In this document: in pieces, positions 50,381 through 62,645 of the stretch
Numbering within the stretch: the first letter of the stretch is position 1
Layout of the letters: every line of letters starts with the position of its first letter
Source: Lucifuga dentata
Taxonomy: Eukaryota > Chordata > Actinopteri > Ophidiiformes > Bythitidae
NCBI GenBank assembly: GCA_014773175.1
Contig: VXCM01001423.1
Coordinates: 186,001 to 250,000, forward strand
DNA length: 64,000 nt
Direction of reading: 5' to 3'
Program-made: the position numbers and the translations under genes
Notes under the pieces: generated by a model
Told to the model about the DNA's origin: nothing
The model's database searches: none
The model's input: the letters and a program-made list of their open reading frames with translations, nothing else

Positions 50381-50729
50381 GCTGAACCGTGCGCTTTGGA
50401 GACACCTGAGGAATGTGCGGTGAGCCTCGCGGTGGGACGGTCCTGCCTCGTGACCGCGTGGTGTGCACGCTCCGGTCTCCATATCACTGACACGTTAATT
50501 AATTCTACAGCCCCATCCGGTACGCACAAGGACAGCAATGAAAAGCTCCGACCAGGCGAGCTTAACTTTCAAATAACACCAAACACGTGCTGTCATATTT
50601 AGCTGGTCTGGATCCAAAATTAAGTCCGAGCTCAGTCCTTGGCGCGCACCGGACTGATTTATTACCGAGCGCAGCTCGCAGCCGCTTCGCGTTCTCACCC
50701 TGCGATCAGTTTGAGACGCACGTTGAAAG
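50381..50729 (+). promoter_or_regulatory. aadac promoter and 5' UTR region, CpG-rich
   Basis: Unlike the AT-rich surroundings, this stretch is rich in CpG (for example GCGCGCACCGG near 50641 and CAGCCGCTTCGCG near 50688) and directly precedes the aadac start codon. It begins right after the MITE at 49828-50380. No TATA box is obvious. The start site is inferred only. Confidence 0.5.
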
Positions 50730-52465
50730 ATGAGGCTTGGAAGCATCTTTGTATTTGTAGCTCTCTGCTCCTTTACAGCTTATTATATTTATGAGCCCCT
50801 TCCTGAGGAGATAGAGGAGAGATGGAAACTAATGTTGACCAGCTGTTTTTTCAGAAGTCTCAGCCACCTGGTAAGAACCAAACAGTTGCCTTACAGCCTA
50901 TACTATACTGGTACTAATATTGATACATAGTTTGGCGATATTATTCTTATGCAAAACATATTTATTTCTCAGTTTAGCGCAGTGCTTAAATTGATCACTA
51001 ACCCCAGTTTATGAGCATAAATTGTGTATCCCCTTTTCTTGGTTTTTTTGCAGTACATTTGTTCATTATTCAAGTGAAACGTTTATTGTGTCCTGCTGAG
51101 TTGCATATACTTGCTGGTTACACCAGATTATGTCAGATGCTAATCCATGTGTTGTATAGTCCTGCTCACCTGTTCTAAATATAGATCTTAATAAGGAAAT
51201 CGACTCTGTTTAGACACCTCCGGTTTACTGTAGCCGATCCTGGAATATGATTAATGTTCTTTATTACATACATGGTTATAATACTGGTAAAAATATCGAA
51301 AATACTGGTAAAAACATCGATAGAATATTAGGACCCAGTATTATAGTCCGTGATATAAGAACGTGTTAGAAGTGTTAGTTATTGACCAGTACCGGTATAT
51401 GTAAGTAGCCCATGAAGAGTAAAAATTATAATTTGAATCAGGTTTTCAAGGGCGTTATCTATTTTAAGGGGATTAAAATAGATACTATACTTTTAAGTAT
51501 TATTCGCCAGTTTATTCAGCAGAAAATTCACTTTTGAATCTTTCTGACAATCATTACGAACTTTTTTCATCACATATTCTTGTTGTATTTACTCTGTAGG
51601 ATCCTTTAGAATCCTGACCTCTATGACAAAACAACATCAAATTCATTGATTTTACATGAAGTTAAATTAAATTCTGAATTAAGTTTACTTTTGTGGATTT
51701 TTACTTTACCATGCTCATTCTGCCTTTTCTCTTTTTAATTAAGGAACCACGCTGAGATAGTGTTACAGTAATTTGGCAGATCTGATGAATTATGAGTCAT
51801 GCTTTTTCTCATTTATTATGCACTTATGACTTTATGGGAGCTGTGTGCAAGATTCACATGATTACTCTTCCTCCTTCTTTATTACGTTCTCATCTCAGCC
51901 ATAATGCTGTAGCTGCTGCTGTGGATATTATGGATTTTTAACTGTGCTTCTTTAAAGGACCATACCGTCCATTTTGCATGTTTGAGACTAATATGTTCAA
52001 TTTTCATACACGTAATGTTACTGACAATCATTTCCCAAAACATACTACTGGGACAGTGAATTAAATTTTTTTTTTCCTACCTTCCAGACCTAGTGTGCTT
52101 TCAAATGCTATAGTGAAGAACTGACTACAAGAAGCATTTTCAGATCACTCTCTGTTTTTATTTTTATTGTTGCTTAAACGTTAAAATTATGTAACTTCAA
52201 AAAAAAAAAAAAAAAAAACNTATCCCAAGAACGTTTCAAGTATCAACAAGTTGATTTTAATAGCAGAATGAACTGAAACCAATGACGGTCTGGAAAACAT
52301 TTTTAATTCACCATTCCAGCAATATGCTTTGAGAAATGATTGTCAGCAATGTTACATGTATGAAAATTGAGTATATTAGGCTCAGAAATGCAAAATGACT
52401 GGTATGGTCCTTTAAGGTGATGTCATTCTCTGATATTTCTCCCTGTGCTCACACTGTCCTCTCTC

Positions 52466-52512
<47 letters not shown>

Positions 52513-55500
52513 CTCCCTTCCCCCCTCCCTCCCTCCCTCCCTCCCTCCAGGCAGACTTAAGTGAATTATTAGGTCTGACAGACTACATGGGGGTGATGTA
52601 CTTCATTACAGTGGTTGAAAGGGTGGTGCCAGTGTCTGATGAGCACGTCCAGGTGACAGAGGAGAAGTTTGATGGAGTGGAGGTGCTGTTGTACCAGCCA
52701 AAGCAGAAGGGCAGCGACACTGAGCTCAGGAAAGCTGTCATATACCTGCATGGTGGAGGATGGTGTCTGGGGAGTTCCCGTGAGTAGATGGGTTGTCCTC
52801 TTATTGACTCATGAAGCTATAGCTGTGTCTTTACGAGACTTTTGAAGGATGTATGAGTAGATCAGTGGATGGACGAAGGAGGAATAAATATCCTTGCGAT
52901 TCCTTGTGTTCATGACAAATTAATCCTATTAGTCTGAGATGATATTGTGAAAATATGACCAATGATTTATAGACTAATGAGCAATAACATGGCATTATCA
53001 TAAATAATGAACAAATACTCCCTTCCACAGTTTTTGAGGAAATAAGATGGTCGTCTGTTGCAGCATTGATGAACTCAGAGGGTGGTTCCTGCTAATCCAA
53101 GGCCTAAAGACACTGCATGCAGTTTGAAACATATCATGCTGATCTTGCAGTTTGTTAGGCTGCTTACACATGAACAGCAGTAAAACTATGCTGCAGTTTG
53201 AGTCGCTTTGCTGCCTACACGCCTGATGCTCTGAACCTTGCTGAGAACTGACGCCAAACTAAGTACAAACACAAAATCTTAGCCCAGCTTGTTAACTCAG
53301 ATGTAGCTAACATTACATTACAAACACAAGCATAAAGGTAATGCCCTGTGTGACTGCTTATTACTTATGAACATCTCCTCCATTGCTTCCATCTCATGTA
53401 ACATGCAGCTATTCTATCAATGGTTGTGTGTTTGAATGGTCAGCAGCAGATGAGTCAGATGAATTTGGTTGAACTTTAAGTGCGCTAGAATGCAAAGTGG
53501 AGAATCTCAGTGGTGCACATTGCTCATGGTAGAGGACAAGACAGAACATTCAATTTCCTAGAAAAGACTGGGATGCCCAGTGTAGCACAAATTTAACCCT
53601 TGTCATGTGTAATCAGGCTTAGTGTGTTTAAACGGCTACAGTAACAGTCATCATGGGCATTTGTGTTCAAGCTCTGTGTTGTAGATTTCTTAAAATATAA
53701 GTCTGAGGCCATTCTTGTCATAAGGTGATGAGTCTTGGTTATTGAAGAAGCTCAGTTGAGGAGAATCGATCATACAGCACGCAATATACAAGCGATTCTA
53801 ACTAGACACAGGAAGAGTTGCTACCTATGTAGTTGCCAGCAGACAAGTCTGTGTTTGTGCTGGGCAGCTTTCAGGTATGAATGTGTGTGTGTGTGTGTGT
53901 ATGTGTGTGTGTGTGTGTGTGTGAGCNTGGGCAGCTTTCAGGTATGAATGTGTGTGTGTGTGTGTGTATGTGTGTGTGTGTGTGTGTGTGAGCAGGGCGT
54001 TCCTTTAAAAGAGCATTCGATGCTCAGTGAACTACCCCTGGATAAAGGTTAAATTAAAAAAAAAAAAAAAATCAAGTTAGGAAAAAGTGTGGCTAAACTA
54101 TGTGTGGGTGAAGAGATAAGGCATTTGTGTGTAAAAGGACACAGAGACAGCATCAAGGAAGTATCAAACGATCAGTACAAACCAATTGTTTTGGTTGATA
54201 ATAAAAACAGCAAGCAGAATTTTCCCATGGGAACACACAAAATGAAAAACTAGAATATGTCATTTCTCCAGCACTCTGCCAGAAAGTAGCACTCTTCGAT
54301 GTTACACACATGTAAAGTGTTGTGCAATATCAGGAATGGATGGATGTGAGGTTTTTATGATGCTTGAATTGCTGTATAATCTTTAATCTGTGTCTTTGTG
54401 TCTATGCAGGAATGAGTCCATATGATCTTCTAGCCAGAAAAATAGTCACTGAGCTAAATGCAGTAGTCATTTCTGTAGAGTGAGTATTTTACATCATACA
54501 TACTCTATATAGCCATAATGTGTGCATGATATGTACCACTATTTACTAAAAAAAATGTGTTTTTCTGATCAATAAGAATTAACAACGCACACACACACAC
54601 ATGCACACACTCATACTTGCTCTTTGCTCAGCGTGTCAATTCCTGTCTACAATCTGTGAAGCCTTTGGTGATTATTTCCAATATTTCATGTTCCGAAACA
54701 ACTGCACATATTGAAATCCTGAGCATCATGAGTTCAGTGACAGTTCTGGATTTGCTCTCTTACTGCGGGCTCTGTAGATCATCTTTTTTTCAAACACTAC
54801 ATAAAATAATGCCAAATATTGTGAAACTCTGAATGCTAATCTTATCTTCAAGCTTTGGTAGAGCCCAATTTTGCAACAGTTATTGCAGCACTACAGCAAC
54901 ATTTGGAACAAACAGATGAGGACTGACTTTACAAGTGACATACTCAGCGGAAACAGATTTCTGATAGTTTAAAGGAGTAACATTTTATAATCAAGGCCCT
55001 TATTACTCTTCATCTTGATGATTAGTTTTATTTACTACCTGCCATGTCTTGAAAATGCTATTTTGCATAATGAAACCAATACTGTTTGCATAAAGCTTCT
55101 GTTTATTTATCCTCTACCCGTCTGCACCTTTCGGTCTCCTCAGGTACCGCCTCGCCCCTGCTCACCACTTCCCTCTCCCATATGAGGATGTATACCGTGT
55201 AGTCAAACACTTCCTCCAGAAGAGGGTGATGGCCCAGTACTCAGTGGACCCAGGACACATTGCTGTGTCTGGGGACAGTGCAGGAGGGAACTTGGCAGCT
55301 GCAGTCTCCCAGCAGGTATTGAGCCTGTTTTACCTGTTTGCTTCCAAAGCAATCTTTCATATCCTGGTTTATATAAGGATTTAGTAGGTGGAGATGATGT
55401 GGGATGAAGTTCATGATGCAATTTAGGATAAATTGTCTAGCTGTTATTCCCCTGGACCACAAAAACATACTATGCTGAGCCTGAAGTGTCCTTAGGTGAC

Positions 55501-58500
55501 CTGTTCTACAGGCTATGGTAACTTGAATAACTTTATTCCGAAGATCCCAACTGTTTTAAGAGTCATGTAAGGTAAACTCCAACAGGGCAACTGTTGTCTT
55601 TATTTTAAATAAATTGCTCTCATCCAAACAGAGTCAGAACAAGTAGGGCAGCCAAAGGACAAGAAATTCTCACATCAGAAACATTATAAGTGACTAGTAG
55701 TACTGACTGCTCCAAGCGTAGATACCACAGTAACCTGACCACTGTAAGAAGAATCTCTGCAATCTTAGAACACATTGTGTGATTTAAAGGTCTATAAAAG
55801 AGTTTGGCCTTCTGGGAATTAACATTACTTGGGATGGTGATATGGACCTGATTCGGATTAAAGAATCAGTAGGGGGCGGTGTCTTCTTTCCAGTAGGGTT
55901 ATTGATACTCTGGATGAGAGAACAAATGATGAATGATGAACAGAGTAGTATCAGCACTCAGCTTACATGCTGTTTATGATTAAAATTGCAGTTAGACCAA
56001 AGTTTCAACATTTATTCTATACGATAGTATCTCCATTCCTTACAGCCTTTTCAAAGAGAAAAGTGTTGAAATCTTTACCACCAATGAGGCACAGTGTGAG
56101 GCTGAAGGCATCTGTCCTGTCAATCACTCTTAGCCAGTTAGATAGGGGGTTGGAGTTTGGAGTAAGAAGTGTGTCAGTGTGGGCTGCTTTGAATTTCCCT
56201 TGACACAATCCCTTTGCTCTTAAACTTATTCACTTTGATTGTATTTAATCAAACGTGATTAGAAACTTGCATTTTTGACTTAATGACGTCTTGGAGTAGC
56301 CTACTTAGTTTGTTGAGGTAAACATGTTGAATGCTGAGCTACAATGTTCAGCAAATGGAGAAAAGGATGAGTATTACTTACTCATCTGCAAAGCCTAGCT
56401 CATCTGTATGAGCTGCAGCTTCAGATAGTAATGATGCTGCTCTTTCATGGGGCATTTCCACCAACGCAGAACAGCTTCTGTACTGGTTCGTAAACCTAAT
56501 TTGGAACTGTTTGGAGCACTTTGACCAAAAAATGAACTGGTTCAAACCCAAAAAAGTTGGTTCCTATTTCAAACCAGAAAAGTGGGAAGAAGGAGCAGTG
56601 ATTACATCATAAGTGGGCGTGTATTATTCTACGCCCATGAAAGTGACAAACAATAGAGAAGTTAAAATATGTCCAGTGGTCTGCGTAATATCCACTGTTG
56701 GCTTGCATACCTCTGATGGATTGAAGCAAATACTTTTAATAAGATGATAAAAGCTTGCTCTGTTTGGCACTGGTGATTCCCTGAAGGGTTAAAACCTCTG
56801 CATGTCTCACATGTTTGCACATTAGGGCATAATAAAGGTCTTTTTTTAATTGTTTTTATTGTTTATTTTTTCACTGTGGCATTTTCACTCCCTCTAGGAT
56901 TTTGTGACTTTTTTTTTTTTTTTTTTTTNTTTTTTTTTTTTTTTTTTGTGATTTCTGCGGCCAAAAATGCATTTTTTTTTTCAGCAGCTTGTCTGAAATT
57001 CTGTGATACATTTTGCAATGCTTTTTTCATGTTAATTTCATATAAAGCAATAAAAAGTCATGTGTGCTCAGTTTTAGGAAGATTTTAAGCAGAATACATA
57101 ATACAAAAACAATTAGAAACATTTAAGTGCTCAATTTAGTTCATTTTCCTGAACAAACAGCTCTTTTTCTTACTTTAGCATAATCAAATGGGATTTTACA
57201 TGGCACTAATTAGTATTGCAGCTAGCAGACTTTTAGATCACTAACGTTTTTACCATAAGTCAATGGAGTTAAACATTGCAAACATTAGCATCCTGACTAG
57301 CTAGCGGATATTTTCTGACTGGGAGTGAGAGATGATGAAATAAAAATATTTGGGGTTCATTATGAGACTGTGGTGGGACACAATGGAAAACGCTGTAAAA
57401 GTTTGCGTAAAATGCCGCTCACCTTGATTCTTTCAGCGTTTGCCACAGTCTTCCTGCTGCCACTTCAGTCATGCTGATCTGCTGCTGCTGTGCTAACTGT
57501 TCTGACATTCTCATTAAAACAGAGTTTTACTGATTCTAAGTGACCGTTGATTGTAGACTTTCTGTTGAGTTCCAGCACAACGTTACACGGAGTGCAAAAC
57601 AATTTCCCCCACTTTCATGTAAAACATTTGGACATTGTTTCTTACAGTCTTTAGCTGTTATTTTTATTGGCAAATGAGATTGATGTCAGCCATCAATAAT
57701 CAGCTATCATCTTCGCACATGAATACGCTTACAGGCCAGGGGGTAAAAAATTTGCTGACATGAGGTTGGGTTGGGTCATTTTCCACAATAACAGTGCAGT
57801 AATTGGTCAAAATTACGAACCCGCTTTTGATTGGACCCTTTTATGTGGTAAAAGTGTGGGTATTTGTCAAAATTGCATAATATGCTCTTGCATAATATGT
57901 GCTGGTTGGTTGATTTTGCATTGAATTATGCAATCGCAGAATCGCAAAATCCTGGATTTTGGACTGCATTTTGATGCCAGTTAATGTTATATGTGGGAGT
58001 TTTTCCATTGTGTAATAAACACCTTTATAGTCCTGTTAGGTGGCATGACCTACCGGTATGTTCATGGAAACATGGTCACTGTGTAAAATTTGTATTTCAC
58101 AGTTTGACAAGAAAATGTCTCTTAAATGTTTTCTGCTTATGGTGGAGGGTGTCAAGTGTGTCACAGCATACCTATAAGCTTCCCCCATTGATATGGAGCA
58201 CCCTCACAGGTGTGTGTGATGCTCGGTTGTGAAGGAATGCAGTTGGTTTGGGAAAAGGTCTCTGTCTCTCTATCTATCTCTCTTTTTTTCACCTGCTCTT
58301 CTCTCTATCCACTCACAGTTACAAAAAGAACCTGGGCAGCAGATTCAGCTGAAGGCCCAAGCACTGCTCTATCCCGTGCTGCAAGCTCTGGACCTCAACA
58401 CACCTTCCTACCAGCAGAATCAGGACATGCCCATTCTGCCCCGTACCCTCATGGTGCGCTTTTGGAGTGAGTACTTCACCAGCAACAAAGCCCTTTTCAG

Positions 58501-58936
58501 AGCCATGATGGCCAACACCCACAACAGCCCTGAGTCCTCCAGCTTACTGAAGTTTGTCAACTGGAGCGCCTTCCTTCCAGAGTCTTACCATGGAAAGTAC
58601 AACTACAGTGCTCCTGCTGTGGTGGGAGTTGAAGGAGTTGGGATGGATGGACCCTCTCGATCTATTACCAACCCAAGGGCATCACCCCTGCTGGTTCCAG
58701 ACTCAACCTTACAATCTCTGCCAAAGGCTTATATTCTGACGTGTGAATATGATGTCCTTCGCGATGACGGGCTCATGTACGCGACACGACTCAGAGGTGC
58801 TGGTGTCGAGGTGACACACGAACACTACGACACTGGATTTCACGGAGCGCTGTTGTTCAACATGTGGCCAACTGACTTCCTGATTGCACGCCGCATGACA
58901 GACAACTATGTCAGATGGCTCAAAGAAAACTTGTAA
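50730..58936 (+). CDS. aadac: Arylacetamide deacetylase, complete, five coding exons
   Basis: This is a serine hydrolase of the hormone-sensitive-lipase family. In mammals it is a type II membrane protein facing the ER lumen that hydrolyses arylacetamide drugs, short acyl esters and glycerolipids. Exons are 50730-50870, 52551-52779, 54410-54479, 55144-55315 and 58319-58936, all GT-AG with agreeing phases. They give 1230 nt and 409 residues (human 399). Residues 3-20 form the membrane anchor, followed by AYYIYEPLP as in human AADAC. The oxyanion-hole motif HGGGW lies at 114-118 and the nucleophile Ser192 in GDSAGG. Asp349 (EYDVLRDDG) and His379 (GFHGA) are spaced exactly as in human (30 residues apart). 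The end WLKENL is identical to human. The start is the first ATG after the CpG-rich region. Paralogues such as Aadacl are the alternative, but the HSL motifs and C-terminus fit Aadac best. Intron 4 carries a 1.1-kb probable transposon. Confidence 0.95.
51952..52415 (+). mobile_element. Foldback-type MITE with long inverted arms, in aadac intron 1
   Basis: The ends TTTAAAGGACCATACC and GGTATGGTCCTTTAA are near-perfect inverses. Inverted similarity extends about 150-190 bp into each side, through CATTTTGCAT, GACAATCATTTC and GAACTGAAACCAATG. A single-N join at 52220 lies between the arms, so the centre may be incomplete. TTAA is present at both edges. Confidence 0.8.
52459..52549. repeat. (CT)n, (ATCT)n and (CTCC)n tract serving as aadac exon 2 acceptor
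   Basis: A compound pyrimidine microsatellite runs for about 90 bp and ends in ccag, directly followed by aadac exon 2 at 52551. Confidence 0.9.
53858..53993. repeat. About 66-bp duplication across a contig join, with (GT)n
   Basis: The GGGCAGCTTTCAGGTATGAA segment plus its GT microsatellite occurs on both sides of a single N at 53927. It is probably an unmerged contig overlap. It lies in aadac intron 2. Confidence 0.85.
56887..57965. mobile_element. Probable hAT-like element in aadac intron 4
   Basis: The left end ACTCCCTCTAGGATTTTGTG and the inverse of the right end (AGTCCAAAATCCAGGATTTTGCG) share AGGATTTTG. Flanks GCATTTTC (56879-56886) and GCATTTTG (57966-57973) match at 7 of 8 bases, as an 8-bp target duplication would. 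The interior shows no transposase frame. A single-N poly-T join lies at 56929. Just upstream, 56450-56700 looks like another fish dispersed-repeat fragment (TTTCCACCAACGCAGAACAG). Confidence 0.5.
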
Positions 58937-59135
58937 AAGACTTTTGATGTCGATATTCACTCCAGTGTTTCCAGACAATGCACCAGTGTTTGGTTAGGTG
59001 CATAATATATTTTTTTCTTTCATCTGGTTTTCAACTTTGTAGTAATTTCGTACTTTGGGTTTTATTATTCTGTAAATATATAGATCACACCTGCCATTTT
59101 TACTCTTGCATTTCACCACATTGTAGGTAAGGAAA

Positions 59136-59170
59136 TAGGTAGGTAGGTAGGTAGGTAGGTAGGTAGGTAA
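59136..59170. repeat. (GGTA)n microsatellite
   Basis: About eight GGTA units in the 3' flank or 3' UTR of aadac. Confidence 0.9.
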
Positions 59171-59306
59171 GTGGATTGATTTCACTTGGACATCATCTCA
59201 CCAAGACTAGAGCTTTTCAATATTGAGCAGCAGCACACAGAACACCACATAACTGACTACCTGATCTTATGTCTATGCATTATTATTACTAGTCACTAAC
59301 TCTTAC

Positions 59307-59837
59307 CAGGGGCGGATCTAGGGTTAGTTGAGATCCAGGGCTTAGCCCTGGATCTCCACTGGAAAATCCAGTAGCAATACCTACTAAAGCTAAATCCAAA
59401 AGCTAAATATGAGCTAATTATAAATTTTGAGAAATGCTTAAGAAATGTAATGTTACATCTTTTAACAAGTTATATGAATTAAAAATCTTTCTAAATGAAA
59501 ACCTTTACAGCAATCTAAACAGCATATCTTGTGTTTTATGTATATATTTATATATATATATATATATATATAAATGTTGTGTTATGTCCTTTCNGTTTTA
59601 TGTATATATTTATATATATATATATATATATATAAATGTTGTGTTATGTCCTTTCCGTTCACCATTTCAGTCCGAGGAATCTGTTCACAACACTTTGGCT
59701 CCTCCCTGGCGATGAATTTGGGTAATTGCAAAAATGCTACAGAAAATTAAAAACACACTATTAAAAAAAAGATTTGGGGCTTTGTGGAAAATATCCAGGG
59801 CTTAAGCCCCATAAGCCCACCCCTAGCCCCACCCCTG
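59307..59837. mobile_element. hAT-type MITE with perfect 8-bp target duplication
   Basis: The left end CAGGGGCGGATCTAG and right end CTAGCCCCACCCCTG are inverted repeats with the CAGGG start typical of hAT elements. ACTCTTAC occurs immediately on both sides (59299-59306 and 59838-59845). There is no transposase frame. Of the 531 bp, 62 are probably artefact, because 59533-59593 and 59595-59655 are duplicates across an N at 59594. The true length would be near 469 bp. Confidence 0.85.
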
Positions 59838-59845
59838 ACTCTTAC

Positions 59846-60266
59846 CACAAAAAAATTCAAACAACCCTTATGAGTTTTTTTGTAATGTAGTATAAGTCTG
59901 AAGAAAACAGAAAATTTCTTGTAACATTTTCATAACAACAAAAACATACATTCAGTTTGACCAAATCTGACATAATCACTGAGTGCAGCTGATACTGAAA
60001 CCTAAGAAGAATTATGTTTTTAATAGATTATTTAATTTGTTTCTGTCAAAACAAAAGCTCATGTTTAATGGTTTATGTCATTACATCTATGGTATATTGG
60101 CAAGTAGCGTGCTATTGCAACACAAATGTGACAAAATGAAGAGTGTGTTTTATTCTTACAAAACACTCTTGTCATTTCCACATTTCTACAGAAACATCAA
60201 AATATACGACAGATCTTTTGTATGCTATGTGAAGACTGTGCTGCAAGGTTTCCTCCATTCTTTATG

Positions 60267-60318
<52 letters not shown>

Positions 60319-62250
60319 TCTAAGTAATCTATGCTATGGCAAAGAGATGGATAACATTAAAGAGGGAATTTGTCTAGCATTTTATTTTGGAGCCTTAATA
60401 TTTTCAGCACAACAGTCTCAAATGTTTCTCCCACTATAAGACTTACAGATATGAGTGTTATCTTCCCTATTTCTGTAAACATGATAATGTATTCTTGCAT
60501 AAGTAAAAAGGTTTGTCAGCAAAATAGTTGCTGCATTGCTGTGGGGAGAAGAATAATACACAGAATTGTAGATTTGACCTCAATAGACGTACAAGCCGAG
60601 TGCACTGACGAAGGCAACTCTGGCTGATAATATTCACCTTTGTGTGATGCCTGTACATTGTGACACAAAGGGTGGTTTGGTATTACATGAGATTATTGTA
60701 CACTCATAACTGCATAATTTCATGATGAAATGTATAATGTAATTCTGCTTGCTGTTGCTATGCATACAGATATCTAGACTTGAGTTTACATGGAATTTTA
60801 TGCATCTACCCCACAAATATAAAGTTTCAAAGATTTTGGGGCTTTGCTTATGAATGCAATGAAGTAATAACAAGTTCTTATCCATTTTGTTACATTGTCC
60901 AATGTGAAACGATGCAGAAGAAGTGAAACTGCAGTCTTTGACTTCTTGGACTCCTATCAAGAAGATATAAAGAAAGAAAAGGTTACAAAAACAATCTTTT
61001 TTACGCATAACTGCATCTGTTTATACTGTTTTTGCAGCTGTTCAAAACGTCAGAGTTGATATGAAACAGTTGAGTTGTAGATTTGACCCTTTGAACATTT
61101 TTCATCCTCCCATCTTTATCAGTGTAATACACTTATAAACTATTGAACTTTTCAAATGAGCCTCAGCTTCACAGCTGTTTTCCGTCCATGAAACCTGACT
61201 GCTTTTCTCCATCCTCTTTATTTGTAAATGACTTTTCATTTCTGTTTTTGATTGCCTCTTTTGGAACAGAATATCGGAACATAATTTTTAATGTCAGTGT
61301 TTTCTGACAATAACATGATCTAGTCTTTCATTGCTGATTAATTCTAATTGTGTGCTTACAGGCAAAGAAAAAGAGGAAACATAAAAGGGAAAAGATGAAC
61401 AGAAGTGTTTAGATATAGTACAAGATCCTGATAATGGCAAATAATAATATAAAGAAAAATATGACAAACCGTGTTTTCTAGAAATGTACCACTAAACACT
61501 TATTTTCCCAGAGAGGTTGCTGTTTTTTGTGGCTCACAGTGGATGATACATGCATGAGAAGAAACCATTTATATAAAACGATGATTCAAACAGGTCAACT
61601 CGTTGATCAGGGCAGATTAAATAAATCACACCACATCTTCTGTATATGAAGTAGACTATCTGTGTGCTGTGCTGCATAGATAACATTTTTCCCTCTTTCC
61701 AGCTCTTAGAAAGATTTGGGAGCTAAGATCTTGCTGTTATACAGTACATGTATTTTTATGTGTGTGTGTGTATACTGGTATGTGTATTATATTATCCCTC
61801 TGTACATGAACACTACATCCTATAATGGTGCAACTGTTTTCCCAAATACCTCCACTTCTATGAAAGGCTAATAAGAGAAGCATGAAATGGATTAAGACAG
61901 ACCTTTGCTGTTAATAATGTATCATGGGTTTGTATGGATTATACTTACATGCAGTACAGAATATGCACAAATGCCTCTGCTTACGTACAGGATGCACGCA
62001 CATATGCTGGCAAATAAAAACACTATTTTCTTTGAGGTATAGTGCAACAGGTCAATACAGAAAGAACTGCAGCCAAATCTATTTAAGGTAGCTTTTTCTT
62101 TATTAAATTTAATGAATGTCATTCCACCAGTTATAACAATACTGTCCTGCATAGCATGTAAAATGTTGGGCAGGATAATATTTTGAGAAGATAATTCAAC
62201 ATAGTAACTATATCTTCTCAAAGTATTATCCTATTCATATCACTATACCA
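59846..62250. other. Non-coding interval downstream of aadac
   Basis: AT-rich, with one (CA)n microsatellite at about 60270-60315. No frame resembles a known protein on either strand. Confidence 0.6.
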
Positions 62251-62262
62251 TTACATTATCCA

Positions 62263-62633
62263 TCCATCCATCCATTTTCGCATTTTCTGTACCTGTTTGT
62301 CCTGTTGAGGGTCATGGGGAAGGGGGGGGGCTGGAGCCTATCCCAGCGGTCATAGGGCGAGAGGCGGGGTATACCCTGGACAGATTGCCAGTCTATCGCA
62401 GGGCTGACACAGAGACAGACAAACTCATTCACACCCTCACTCACACCTACGGGCAATTTAGTTTCCAGTTCACCTAACCTGCATGTCTTTGGAGGTGGGA
62501 GGAAGCCGGAGCACCCGGAGAGAACCCACGCAGACACGGGGAGAACATGCAAACTCCACACAGAAAGGCCCTTCCCTGGCTGGGAATCAAACCCAGGACC
62601 ATCTTGCTGTGAGGCAACAGTGCTAACCACTGC
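62263..62633 (-). mobile_element. tRNA-headed SINE with 12-bp target duplication
   Basis: TTACATTATCCA flanks it at 62251-62262 and 62634-62645. On the minus strand it starts GCAGTGGTTAGCACTGTTGC, passes a box-B-like GGTTTGATTCC and ends in (GGAT)n at the left duplication. Full members of this abundant fish family carry TGGTGCAGTGG as box A, so this copy is cut inside box A. The body (ACATGCAGGTTAGGTGAAC, CCAGGGTATACCCCGCC, GGCTCCAGCC) recalls the 3' end of a fish LINE. The family name is not certain. The 124-codon frame across it is not a gene. Confidence 0.8.
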
Positions 62634-62645
62634 TTACATTATCCA

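Noticed and set aside
62256..62630. 124-codon minus-strand open frame
   Set aside because: It lies wholly inside the SINE copy and reads its repeat body.
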